Assembly: GCA_030278955.1 (NCBI GenBank)
Contig: JAOANR010000010.1
Location: 21,296,444-21,360,443, forward strand
Source of the DNA: Hygrophila difformis
Taxonomy: Eukaryota; Streptophyta; Magnoliopsida; Lamiales; Acanthaceae
DNA: 64,000 nucleotides
Direction of reading: 5' to 3'
Shown here: piece after piece, positions 1-11,167 of the stretch
How positions within the stretch are numbered: the stretch's first letter is position 1
How the letters are laid out: each line of letters begins with the position of its first letter
Translations under genes and position numbers: made by a program
The notes under the pieces: generated by a model
Seen by the model: only the letters and a program-made list of their open reading frames with translations
Told to the model about the DNA's origin: nothing
Databases searched by the model: none

Positions 1-1031
1 CAACAACTCCCTCCCTCATTCTCTCTCGCAAACGGCGATTCCTCCGCCCCCCGACCACCATTCCGACCGCCGCCGACCCCGCCGACGCCGCCGCGGCCGT
101 CCGTCACGCCGCCGTCGCCCTCCCTCGTTCGTGGAGCACTTTCGAGCCACCCCCGCAAGTCCATTCGAGAAGGAGCAGTGGAGGTTTCTCTCGAAGGGAG
201 CATTTCGAGTCCATTCGTGTAATCACCCAAGGTATTCGATTGACTACTCCTCTTCATTTTAGATATTCGATTGTTCAAAATTTTGGGCACATTTTTGTTG
301 TGTTTCGTTTTATTAGCTTGAGGTTGAAATGACTTTATTTTTTTTAATTGATGTTGGAATATGAGATTATAGAAAAAATATCGAGTGTTGGACATTATGT
401 TTGATATGTTTGTTAGCAAATTCGCAACATAGGAAAAAAAATCGAGATTGCATGTGGCTAGATTCCGGGCAGCAGGCTGTTTTCGTAATTTGCGCACAAA
501 ATATTTAGATTCTAGAAATTATAAGCACATAATTGGAAAGCTCTCGTCGAGTAGATGAATTTGCATATATGATATGCTTAATTTGGATGTCGTATGAGAA
601 ACTTATGGCTTGTTGAACTATTTTTGGGTTGTTCTCATCATTGGTTTTATAGTATTCATATTGTGCAAAGTGTTTGTTTATGATATAGGATGAACTTAGT
701 ATTTCAATTAGGCTTTATAGATGGATTGTATATTCGGAATGAATGTGGAGTTGTTGAATTGAAATAAGTTAAGTATAGGATGAATTTATTCTAGTTGATT
801 GATTGGATTGAAATCAACTTGTCCACTTGTGTTTATAGGTTAAATTGATTTAATTTAAAGGCAATTATACGATGACAACATATTCATGTAACATCCACTT
901 AGTTTAATCCACCTTAGGGTAAATTAGAATTAAATTAATTTAACGCATTGAATTAATGCAAGGGAACAAACCATGTAACATCCACTTAGTCTATATTAAC
1001 CAAAATGAGGAAAAAAATATTAATGTAGGTG
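1..1031 (+). other. 5' leader of the CACTA transposase gene, with a likely 5'UTR intron
   Basis: No credible coding sequence is seen. The first 230 bases are rich in CCG/GCC triplets and look like a transcribed leader. A GT donor in the context AAG|GTATTC near 230 and an AT-rich stretch ending in TGTAG at 1028, three bases before the transposase ATG at 1032, suggest a 5'UTR intron of about 800 bases. This is inferred from splice-site appearance only. Confidence 0.4.
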
Positions 1032-4000
1032 ATGGACCGGAGTTGGATGTACCGCTCCCGTCGTGAATTGGGAGTACTGACCTCAGAATTTAAGAGTGGA
1101 GTTGATTTGTTCCTGTCTACGTCTCATCAAAACCCAAACGTGGATAGAGCACAGGGAAAACTAAGGTGTCCGTGTAGACAATGTAGGAATAAGTGTTATC
1201 TACCTGATGATGACATCAAGTATCATCTACAATGCAATGGATTCGTACTGAACTACGAAAGGTGGACGTGTCACGGAGAGTCACACCACCCTTCTAGTTC
1301 AGAGGTTCCTGAAACGGCCGGCTCTACAAGACCCGCCACTGAAGATGCTTATATACAGATGGTGTTCGATGGTATGGGATTTGAAATTCCGAATACAACA
1401 CCGCCCGATGAAGGTGATGAACCGAGGCCCCCCGAGGAACCTAACGCACAAGAGAGCATGTTCTACCGTATGTTGGAGGAGGCGGACAAGGATTTGTGGC
1501 CTGGATGCAAGAAAATGACTTTATTGTCAACAATTGCTAGGTTGTTAAATATTAAGGCTGAACATAATTTGTCTGAGAGGTGTTTCGACACTTTATGCCA
1601 ACTCATAATAGATACACTTCCTGAGGACAATGCCATGGTAAAGAACTTTTACGAGGCGAAGATGCTACTCGAGGGGTTGGGGCTACCTGTTCAGAAAATA
1701 TATTGTTGTCCTAAAGGTTGTATGTTGTATTGGCGCGACGATGCATCATTAGATAGATGCAAATTCTGTGACGGGCCTCGGTTTAGGGAAACAAATTCCA
1801 CTTCACGGCTTGCACGCAAGTACATGTTCTATTTCCCACTAACAAACCGATTAAAAAGGTTGTACGCTTCAGACAGGACTGCGGAGCATATGACTTGGCA
1901 TGTGGGACATGATCATGGGTCTTCCGGTGAGATGTGTCATCCATGCGACTCGAGGGCATGGAAGCACTTTGACACACTTCATCCAGATTTTGCTGCTGAG
2001 GGACGGAATGTCCGTTTGGGGTTATGCACGGATGGTTTCCAACCATTTGGCCTGTCAGGTTCACAGTACTCTTGTTGGCCAGTTATTCTAACCCCTTACA
2101 ATCTCCCGCCCGGCATGTGTATGAAAGATGATTACATGTTTTTGACATGTATAATCCCTGGGAGATCAAGCCCAAAACAAGGGATAGATGTGTACTTACA
2201 GCCGTTGATAGTTGAGCTATTGGATTTGTGGGAAGTTGGGTTCACAACATATGACAGATATTCCAAGCAAAACTTTCAACTCAAGGCGGCATTGATGTGG
2301 ACAATTGGGGACTTCCCAGCGTATTCTATGTTGTCGGGTTGGAGCACATATGGGAAAACGGCTTGCCCGGTATGTATGGAAGGGATCGAATCCATTAGGC
2401 TAAAAGAGGGTGGCAAACAGTCCTGGTTCGATGTTCACAGGAGGTTTCTGCCTCCCGATCATCCTTTCAGAGTTGATAAGTCAAAATTCATGAAGGATCG
2501 AGAGGAACACGGGTCGCCACCAAGGTATAAGAGCGGTGAAGAGGTGCTAGAAGACATTGAAATGCATAGAATGCGATGGCTTACTGAATTAGGAGGAGTT
2601 GAGGAGAATGCAGTGCTTAGTAAGACTTGTGGATGGAAAAAAAGGAGTATCTTTTGGGATCTACCATATTTGAAGACGAATATGGTTAGACACAATTTGG
2701 ATGTCATGCACATTGAAAAAAATGTGTTCGAGAATGTTTTCAACACAGTTATGGACGTTCAGGGTAAGACAAAAGATAATGCGAAAGCACGGGATGACAT
2801 CATGACATTGTGCAACAGGCATGAACTGCATAGGGATAATCGTACCGGTAGATATCCAAAAGCAGTATATACAATGGACAAGGAGAGACGGGATATATTT
2901 TTGAAATGGGTTGCAGGGTTAAAGTTTCCCGATGGATTTGTTTCCAACCTGGGCAGATGCATAGATATGAACAAACATAGAATGTTTGGAATGAAGAGTC
3001 ATGACTGCCATATTTTTTTACAGCATCTCCTACCGATAGGTTGGCGGGATCTACTCCCGAAGAGTGTGTGGGAACCCATAGCAGAGTTGAGCAACTATTT
3101 CCGGGCCTTGACTGCGAAAACAATTAAGATTGAGGACTTAGATAAATTGGCCTTTGATATTCCAGTTCTTTTATGTAAGTTGGAAACAATTTTCCCACCA
3201 GCATTCTTCACTGCATGGAACATCTTCCCGTCCACCTACCTCACGAAGCCAGGCTTGGCGGTCCCGTGCAGTTCAGATGGATGTACCCGTATGAGAGGTG
3301 AATTATAACGTTATTTTCATTGTTATGTAATTTTAAATTGATTCTATTTAGAATTGATGATCAATATTGCTTTGCATTATACCTTGCAGATATCTGAATC
3401 GCTTGAAGAGAACTGTGCGCAACAAGGTGCATGTTGAAGGGAGTATTTGCAACGCATATATGGTGAGAGAGGCCTCAATTTTTTGCTCTCGCTACTTTGA
3501 GAAGCATGTGTTCACACGTGAGAGGAATGTGCCAAGGAATGATGACGGTGGCATAATTCAATATGATGAAATCCTACCTAGTGTATTTGCGCACGCGGGA
3601 CGTGCCCAAGGGAAAGCAACGAAGAGACGAATGAGTGGGGAAGAGTTGAACGCCGTTCATAATTACCTCCTCTTAAATTGTAAAGAGATTGAACCGTACC
3701 TCGAGTAAGTTCTTAGTATAATCTTTCAATTAGAAATATGTCAGTGCGTGTAACATAACCAAATTCCTTGTCTGTCCAATAGGACATTCCAACAGCAGCT
3801 GCTGGAAGATGACCCTGGTCTAAGTGTTACAGATATATGGGCAGCGCAGTCCGCAGACTTTTCTAAATGGTTTTTGGAATACGTGATCGAACATCCACCC
3901 GAGAATCCATGCATTTACCACGTAGCACAGGGCCCGCTTCCAATTAGTACATCATATCCTATGTACTTTACCAATGGAATGAAATTTCACATAGAATCTC

Positions 4001-4599
4001 ATGGTAGGCAGAAGTCGACATACAATAGTGAAGTGTGTATCACGTCGGAAGAACAAGGAGACTACTACGGTATCATCGAAGAGATTATAGTCATAGAATA
4101 CCCTGCTTTGCCTATCAAGCAGACAACAGTCTTCAAATGCAGGTGGTTTGACCCTCGCGAAGGAATTGGGACACGAACTAATGCGAACTATAAGATTGTT
4201 GAAATAAACCACTCAAAATCTTTGAACGTATATGAGCCTTTTATTTTTGCCCATCAAGCCGAGCAGGTTTGCTATGTACCGTTCCCAACCAACAGACTAG
4301 CGACTAATCGGAATGAGTGGTTGGTTGTTTGTAAAGTGAAACCACGAGGTATAATAACTGTTAGGCAAGGGGAAGAGGCAGATGCGTTCCAGGATGATGT
4401 TCCCGAGCATGGTTACATCAACACTGCAAATATCACGTCGATGCGAGAGCCCTTGACAGACGGTGAGGTGCAATATGTTGATCTACAACTCAACGAGAGT
4501 AATGAATCAGAATCTTCGATAGGCACTGAATCAACTTCAGAAGAGACTGGCACGGATGATCCATCGCAGGAGACTTCGGATGAGGACTTCCAATTATAA
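1032..4599 (+). pseudogene. TNP2: TNP2-like CACTA transposase, three exons, one frameshift
   Basis: Encodes the catalytic transposase that cuts and joins CACTA ends. Exons by clean GT-AG borders: 1032-3297, 3390-3704, 3783-4599. The N-terminus (about residues 3-80) is the zinc-binding transposase-associated domain with a CPCRQC cluster. The Tnp2 core follows, including LCTDGFQPFG (likely around a catalytic aspartate) and the conserved DVMHIEKNVFENV segment. The last part of exon 1 and exon 2 match the DUF4218-type region, exon 3 the DUF4216-type region (KCRWFDP), ending in an acidic tail. ATG 1032 is preceded by an acceptor-like TGTAG. Near 3211-3214 the frame shifts by one base: the expected HLP(V)HLPHEA...RWMYPYER block is in another frame until the splice donor. 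The protein is therefore broken unless this is a sequencing error. The TNP1-like gene follows 118 bases downstream. Confidence 0.88.
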
Positions 4600-4717
4600 A
4601 ATGTGACAATCTAATTAATGTTTTTATTTTAATCATCTACAATAATATTGGTTTAAATAAAGTACATTCTTTGTGTAATATCCTCTTTGATGTTCTAATA
4701 ATATTACACTCTTGCAG

Positions 4718-6378
4718 ATGAGTGACCAAGGGAGTGGCTCGTCATCGAGCACTCCGCGTGGGACAGGGTCCCAACGGCGGGGTTCGGGGACCCCAGCGAG
4801 AGGGTCTCGACTTGCTTCTGCTCTCCGGGCGGCCCGGGAGGCGTTTCAGCGCCAGACCGCATGTATTTATAACAACTTGTGTTACATTTGATCTTTGTAC
4901 TATTGTTTGTACTTACATTTACCGTTTCTGGAACAATAGTGAATGAAGCTGGTTCAGAGGAACAGCCCGAGGATGCACCTGCAGGGACGATGACTGAGGT
5001 CCCAGAGACTCCCCCACCTCACACTCCAGGTACGAGTAATTCATAATTATAATATTACGTTATTTATTTACATTTACATTTACCCTTTATGTATATTCTT
5101 AGGTTCGGCGGGATCTACACAGGGGGCGCCTCCAGCCACCCAGACAGGTCAATATAGGCTGCTCGTTGAGCCCAGGGACGATGGGGTGTAAGTGTTATGT
5201 CGTTTTATATTATATTTCGTATCTAATTTCCATTGACAGTACACCAATTGGTTTATATTTTATTTTTGTCGATTTATCATTATTGTATTCGACAGCATGG
5301 AGTTCTCAAACGCTGTGGTGAGGAAGATTACAGACATATATCCCATGCGGTCAGATATGAATGGGATAAGCTGGGGAAAGGTAACTCGAGAGACGAAAGA
5401 TTTCTACTGGAATGAGTTCTTGGTATTTCATAAGTTTCATAAGTTTCATATGATTTGGGATTATACTCTGAATTTGTATTTAACTTGATCTATATTAACC
5501 TGCAGAAAGTAGCTCGTTGGGCGCCGGAGCACGCAGGAGCTGTGAGGAAGGAATGGGAGAAAAAGAATATCGCTCGGTAATTTATAGTTTTAATTAATTA
5601 AATGTTTGCATATCAAATGGGTTCACATGTAACTTCACATGATTAAAATTTCAGATACAAGGACTACACGCTCGACATAAGGAGCAAGAAGAAGCCCTAC
5701 CCCGTAAACGAGTTGGTGGCAGAGAACTGGTGGCGGATCTGGGATTCCCCAGCATTTAAGGAGAAGTCAAAAAGGGGAAAGCTAAACAGGCGACGGGGAC
5801 AGGAGGATGCACCGGCCCTCCCAACTCACATGGCGAGATCAAAGACATTCCTAGCCACAAAAGATAAATTGGTATGTTTTGCATATTTACATTGAATAGT
5901 CAATCATTTATGTGGTTTTTTGCTCTTGAGTTCTAGTCCTTGAAATCTTCCAGTCCACTGATCTGCAAAGGCCCGTGCATTTGCACGAGGTTCACGGCAC
6001 ACACACGCGGAGGCACGAGAAGGACAATTGGATTCGTGAGAGGTCGGCTCGGGTGCAGGTAAAAAATTGACATGTCTTTGATCCTGTGAAATATTTACCT
6101 ATATCTACAAATTTGTGTCACATAATATTTTCTTTACTTATTTCACATGTTAAATATAGGAGGAGTTCCATGCAGTTACCCAGACCTTGAGCCAGAACCC
6201 TGAGATTGGGCCTGACTTCGATCCTGACGATGTCTTCTACGACGTAGCCGGTGGTCACGATAGATGCCACGCTGTATACGGCTTAGGATCGTTGGCGAAG
6301 TCTTTTAGGCCCGGAGGCAATTCTTCCACCACTGCTCCACCATCTGATTCCACTTATGTGACACAGGACCAGTTTTAG
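4718..6378 (+). CDS. TNP1/TNPA-like CACTA accessory protein (Transposase_24 family), eight exons
   Basis: Predicted second gene of the CACTA element, which in this superfamily binds subterminal repeats and helps the transposase. Eight exons with GT-AG borders keep one frame: 4718-4862, 4940-5029, 5103-5187, 5296-5422, 5506-5576, 5655-5871, 5954-6058, 6160-6378, about 352 residues. The N-terminus is Ser/Gly/Arg-rich and disordered, followed by a Pro/Glu-rich linker. The middle and C-terminal parts (WAPEHAGAVRKEWEKKN, ENWWRIWDSPAFKEKSKRGK, HTRRHEKDNW) match the plant Ptta/En/Spm transposase_24 domain. The ATG at 4718 directly follows a TTGCAG acceptor, so a noncoding upstream exon is possible. 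The frame stops at TAG 6376-6378 and again at TGA 6400-6402, yet Gly-rich coding sequence continues in the same frame to 6537, so the original C-terminus was probably about 53 codons longer. Confidence 0.78.
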
Positions 6379-6537
6379 CAGCTCACAGAGACTATTCAGT
6401 GAGTCTCACAGAGACAAGAGACTATGGCCGATCAGGTGGAGAGATTGCTAGGAGTCAGAGCCCCTCGTTCCTCTCGACACGGAAATGGAGATGACTTTGG
6501 AGGCGGCCTGGGTGGAGGTGGTTTAGGTGCACATTGA

Positions 6538-6894
6538 CTGTTGGGGGATAAGACTTGGATAGTCTCTTTTTTAAATTTCATTGGTGGGATTCTTCTTTTT
6601 TTATTTATTTATGAGACGTGTAGATGTTTATACTTTGTAGATAGTTTCAAAACTAGGTTAATGTTTTGCGTTTCACATTTTCACATTTCAAATTTCATTT
6701 TGGGATTGTCATTATCGATTTGAATTTCTATTGAATTTGGAATGTGAAATGAGTTGTAGAATTGTGATTGTACATGGACATGTGTTTAATTGTTGATGTT
6801 TATGAAATGGATCGCCATATTGTGCTGAATGTGAAATGAGTTGCCATGTTTGTTGGTATTGCTGCAGCAGGGATGGCTGTGAAAACAGCCATTT
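6538..6894 (+). other. 3' noncoding part of the CACTA element
   Basis: AT-rich sequence between the end of the TNP1-like reading frame and the subterminal repeats. It has no credible ORF and probably carries the 3'UTR and transcription end. No sharp poly(A) signal stands out. Confidence 0.4.
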
Positions 6895-7251
6895 CTGGTG
6901 CATCCTACAGTTGGGTACCGACCGCACCCCCGACCGCAAAGTGGTCAGTGATTTACCGACCGCACCACCGACCGCATGTGCGGTCGGTAAGCGGTGGACC
7001 ACGAGGTCCCCTAAGTTGGGTACCGACCAAAATTCTGGGTCGGGTATTTGGTCGGGAAATATGCCGACCATGCCGCGGTCGGCAGTTCGGTCGATAACTT
7101 TACCGACCAACGCTCCTTTGGTCGCCTCCCTACCAAGGGATTCCCGACCGTCATTTTGGTCGGGCGTGCGGTCGGTAACCCTAAGGACGACCCGCTTTTC
7201 TTGGTTACCGACCGCAAAATGCGGTCGGTAAAACCTGTTTTTCTTGTAGTG
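6895..7251 (+). repeat. CACTA subterminal repeats and right terminal inverted repeat
   Basis: Many copies of ACCGACCGCA and its complement TGCGGTCGGTA, in both orientations and as hairpins, are packed into the last 350 bases. These are the expected binding sites for the element's TNP1/TNPA-like protein. The terminus itself ends ...TTCTTGTAGTG at 7251, the complement of CACTACAAGAA. Confidence 0.9.
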
Positions 7252-9144
7252 CTAGGAGTCAAACGGTGAACGTGGAAGCCACGCCTACGAATCGACGAGC
7301 CGAATAATCCAATTCTTGTAAGTTAACCTTACTATGGTTTTGGGCGAATTAAAATACATCTAATCTAAAGATTTAAATCAAGAACTTAAAAATCTGTCAA
7401 ACGAAATCTTTAACGGCGCAACGCTTTTGCATGATTTCTCCGAACCCTTAAACCTGTTCAAACAAGAAAACCTAAAACGCGAAAAATGTTCCTAAGACAT
7501 AGATCTAACTCCTGTAAAATTTTCATAATTTTTCAGCATGTTTTGATATCCGAAAACGACCGCAAACGAACCTGCCTTTGACTTAGATCTTGAAACGGTG
7601 ATAGATTCTTAGTCCGAACTTGAGGTTGATTTTTACCTTAGATCTAGACCGAATTAGGATTGGTGCTAAACATAAGAGTTGTAGATCTATATGTTAAGAA
7701 CACCTCCGTAAATTTTTGGAATTTTTCATTGAGGTTTGATATCGGAATTCGACTCCAAACCGAACTGTTCTAAATTTAGATCTTGAAATCTTGACAGATT
7801 CTTGGCCCGAACTTGTTGGATTTTTGACAATAGATATAGCGTGAATTAGATCTTTTGTTGAACATGGAACTTGTAGATATATGTTTTAAGCATCTCCCTA
7901 TAAAATTTCATCAAATTTGGAGTTAGTTTGATATGGTAGATCTCGAAATTTAGGAACTGCTGTCGTAAAGATTCGGACAGATTTGTAACCTGTTATAAAT
8001 CGACGTTTTTCACTTACTTTCGTATCTTGGATCGAAAAACTACAACATGAAACTTGTTCATCTCTGTGTTTTCGAGTCACCGGTCAAGTTTCAGAATTTT
8101 TGGACTTAAACTCGATTTTTAATGAATTTTGAAGTAAACTGTGGTTGACCGAGTCAAATCTTGAAAATCTTGTTGAACGGTGAAATTAGCCTTTAAGGTT
8201 TAAACGATTGGGAATTCCTTTGAAATAAAATACACATGAAATATAATGCTTGCCGAAAGGCAATTGAGATATACTGCTTGCCGAAAGGCAATTGAAATAT
8301 AATGCTTGCCGAAAGGCAATTGAAATATAATGCTTGCCGAAAGGCAATTGAGATATACTGCTTGCGAAAGGCAATTGAAATATAATGCTTGCCGAAAGGC
8401 AATTGAGATATACTGCTTGCCGCAAGGCAATTGATATATATAAAGCTTGCCGAGAGGCAATTGATAAATAAAGCTTGTCGAGTAGCAAGTGAGATATGAA
8501 CATGAGACTTGAGACATGAAACTAGAAGACTCGAAAATTGTTCCTTTTGGATATGCTTTTAAATTATGTCATACAATTATATTGCTTTGCAAGTTATATT
8601 TATGGTCTTATGAAATCCATGTCTTTTAAATTATGCAAATAAATTGTTATTAGATAAATGAATTAAATTATGGGTGTTATGCACATGTTTTCTTTAAATT
8701 TAATTAAAGGCTTTGAAACCTCATAATCATGTCTGTGTTAACTTACTCAGCAAATCTTTGCTGACCAAACCATATTTTTCCCCTGTTTCTTTCAGAGTTG
8801 AAGAATATGCATCATCATATGCATACATGGGAATTTTGGGGAAATACATTATTTTTAAATTTTGGCGTTAGCCTAGAATTTGCATGAACGGGCCTGTTTA
8901 ACCCGTGTTTTTGCCATGTTGGCCCTATTTTTAAATTCCGCTGCATTATATATGTAAATATTATTTTCCGCTGCAACTGTAATGATATTATTTTCAAATT
9001 ATATATGATTGGGCTGTTTGAATGATTTAAATTATGAAAAACTATAGCCTTGCATCTCTTTAGCAAGCTCTGAGAAATCGTGTCTTGCTAGGGAGGTGTG
9101 GCGGTGACATCCCGACCTGAGTGACCAAAAACCGGGGTGTTACA
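7252..9144 (+). mobile_element. 3' part of a Ty3/gypsy LTR, interrupted by the CACTA element
   Basis: The sequence starts in the middle of a gypsy LTR (GGAAGCCACGCC followed by GTAAGTTAACC, as in the LTRs at 35.6 and 44.0 kb). It runs to the shared LTR 3' end, which carries GGCGGTGACATCCCGACC and finishes CCGGGGTGTTACA at 9144. The 5' part must lie upstream of the CACTA element, outside the window. Sequence identity with the other LTRs here is clearly lower, and the middle (8.2-8.5 kb) holds a tandem repeat not seen in them, so it is a different subfamily. No internal retrotransposon sequence follows 9144, so it is probably a solo LTR or the 3' LTR. It has no gene. Confidence 0.85.
8247..8499 (+). 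repeat. 28-bp tandem repeat with a hairpin in each unit (about 9 copies)
   Basis: Nine head-to-tail units of about 28 bp, each with the core TGCTTGCCGAAAGGCAATTG. The TTGCC-GAAA-GGCAA part of every unit can fold as a short stem-loop. Spacers alternate between GAAATATAA and GAGATATAC types, and the last three units are diverged. Three open frames on the minus strand here are a by-product of the repeat and not genes. Confidence 0.93.
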
Positions 9145-11167
9145 AAAACAGTCCCAGCATTTAGGGTTGTTTCGATGTTACCCAAGTTAGCATGCCGGAA
9201 TTCTAAGTACCTTGTAGGTAACAACCCAATCTGGGTTGTTACGGGCAGGCCTTTTCTCTCGTGTTATGATAGGGCAAGCTTTACAGCACTGATGTGGAGA
9301 TGAGTATATCCCTGGGAAAGCCATTGACGTGGGAATTCCGGTGGTATTGCTTCTAAAGTGACAATTTTTTCTTGAGAAGTGGCTGGGATGAGGTGTTGAT
9401 CTAGCTTTGAAGCAGCAATGTATTCCTTCACTCCTCGAGGATGGTGTTGGACCAGAGATTTGATGTGTGTCCAAGTACCAAGTGGTTTCTTGGCAAAAGC
9501 AGAATAAGGATTTATTAATGTTCCACTTTTTCGAGCAACAGAAAAAAGAAATGGACCCTAGAAACCCAAATCCACCTTCTAAAGCAAGAACCCGAAAAAC
9601 CAGATCCATATATCCCCCTCATATACGACCACCCAAGCCACCACTATCACCAACCTCAAAATATTAAACCATACAATCCTTTTACCCAAAATCTCCTTCA
9701 CATTCTACATCAGACCACTCAGTCAGTCCATTCAAGTGCGGTTCAAGGGGAAATAGTAATGTTGTCTATTGTGTCTGTTCATCACATTGTGTCCACTCTT
9801 TAAAAATAATTTTTGTTTTGTTTTTCTCCACCATGTCTGCGGAAAGCTCTTCCACTATTCCTTTCCAACCCTTATCCACAATTTCGAAAAAACCACTTTC
9901 ACCATCATCACTCAAACCCCTGTCCAAGAGATAGGATTATCTGTATGAAGTCGATGTCCTACTTGATGAATCCAATGTTTCAGATACCGATCTTAAGTTA
10001 AAATACATTGGATCATGGTGGTTGCACATCATTTACTTTGACATGATTTCTTCCATGTACCACAAACCACTTTAACTTAATACCATTTATAAGTTTGTCC
10101 CAGATGGACAAATCTCGTATTTCAGATCAAGCATTCGCTGCTCTAGGGTCTTGATGAGCCCAGCATGCTTGGACTTGTTTTCTGTTATGATCTGGTCAAT
10201 CTTTGATTCCACCCGGTGTATTGAATTCCTCAAGCTTCCTAATACGTTGTTTTGTGCCAGTGCATTTTCACTTTGCCAATTGAGTGTAGCTTCAATTTCA
10301 TTATTTTGTCTTCTTTCTCCGAATGGTAGGACCACATTGCTGGGTTCAATTTTTGGGGAGTGATTGACACCGCCTTTGAAAAAAGGCTGAAGCGAAGGGA
10401 AATGGGCTTCGTCGTTGATATGGAGCATCGTGATTTCTTCTGGATGCTTTGCTGGTTTCTTTTTGTTTTCTTTGTTGACATGAGTATTGCTGCTGTAGGA
10501 AACTAAATATTCATAGTTCCCCCTGGATTCTCCAAGCGGCCCGATGGTAGGATCTCCCTGTATGTATCTTTCGTAGAATTCATGATCTGACCCCTTCTCT
10601 TTGTTTTTCTTCTTTCCCTTGCTTCTTTTTGGTTCATCTTCATCGATTGTCTGACTTTGGCAGTCCACACAATCACAGTCTAAATCCCATGGCAATGATT
10701 TTTAAAAGGATCACGGAACCAATGGATTCTCTTTCCTTCTTTGTCAAAGAACTTTATCCAGTCTTGTTGTGCCATGGTACTCCTGCACTCCTCATTTGTT
10801 GGACTCATCATCTGGATGGCTGGTAGAAATGAGATGGAATTCCTCCTTTTGTGCTTGGAATGATGAAAGCTGATGGCTACTGATTTGTCTTCCCGTTTGG
10901 TGATTATAGCCTCGGAAGTCTAGATCGGCTCGACTCGTTCTCTATACTTCTCGTAGTTTGTTATCCATGAGTCTGGGAGGATTTTTGCCAACTCCTATTT
11001 GGAGATCTGCTCCGAAGTATGACTGCATGTTGCCAGACCCGACTTGGAATCTACATTAATGTGTAGAACTTCATCTCCCCTGGAAGTGTAAGATCCATTG
11101 CATGGTTTTGTACTCGTCAAGCCATTTGGTAGTGTAGCGTTACTTGTACTGCATCTTTAGTTTGGGG
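9145..11167 (-). pseudogene. Caulimovirid-like (endogenous pararetrovirus) movement-protein region, fragmentary
   Basis: On the minus strand, 11060-11165 encodes a segment typical of the C-terminal part of the 30K-type movement protein family found in plant pararetroviruses and related integrated copies. Downstream, 9150-9400 encodes the N-terminal part of the same domain again, so this is a rearranged or tandem relic. Stops and frameshifts are frequent. It ends abruptly at 9144/9145 where the gypsy LTR begins, and at 11167 where another gypsy element is inserted; the continuation lies beyond that element at 21344-21668. Assignment rests on recognised conserved blocks, not on a search. Confidence 0.6.
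10087..10695 (-). CDS. Coiled-coil ORF of the pararetrovirus-like relic, 202 aa
   Basis: An uninterrupted 202-codon frame from ATG (10693-10695) lying downstream of the movement-protein region on the same strand. It has a Cys-rich start (DCDCVDCQSQ), a Lys/Glu-rich basic stretch around residues 20-40 (RSKGKKKNKEKG), and a C-terminal coiled-coil-like part with the pattern NWQSENALAQNNVLGSLRNS followed by VESKIDQII. That pattern is familiar from polyproteins of caulimovirid-like integrated elements, between the movement and capsid regions. It is probably a surviving piece of a longer polyprotein and not a host gene. No function can be assigned. Confidence 0.5.
   Translation of the reverse strand: MPWDLDCDCVDCQSQTIDEDEPKRSKGKKKNKEKGSDHEFYERYIQGDPTIGPLGESRGNYEYLVSYSSNTHVNKENKKKPAKHPEEITMLHINDEAHFPSLQPFFKGGVNHSPKIEPSNVVLPFGERRQNNEIEATLNWQSENALAQNNVLGSLRNSIHRVESKIDQIITENKSKHAGLIKTLEQRMLDLKYEICPSGTNL

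Larger units (their letters stand above)
1..7251 (+). mobile_element. CACTA (En/Spm) DNA transposon, 5' end outside window
   Basis: The right terminus is visible: read on the minus strand from 7251 it begins CACTACAAGAAAAACAGG, a classic CACTA terminal inverted repeat. Just inside it are clustered ACCGACCGCA-type subterminal repeats, as transposases of this superfamily use. The element carries two genes in the usual order, a TNP2-like transposase and a TNP1/TNPA-like DNA-binding protein. The left terminus is not found at base 1, so the element begins upstream of the window. It is inserted into a gypsy LTR, whose sequence resumes at 7252. The 3-bp duplication expected at the right would be CTA (7252-7254), but the left copy cannot be checked here. 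Confidence 0.93.

Noticed and set aside
8247..8499. CRISPR-like array (28-bp repeat)
   Set aside because: There are no unique spacers; the units are head-to-tail in a plant LTR.
8186..8517. Three overlapping open frames on the minus strand, 69-105 codons, with repeated peptide units
   Set aside because: They are translations of the 28-bp tandem repeat in different frames; there is no codon or domain evidence.
10629..10826. Plus-strand open frame over the coiled-coil ORF
   Set aside because: Shadow of the minus-strand frame, without recognisable features.
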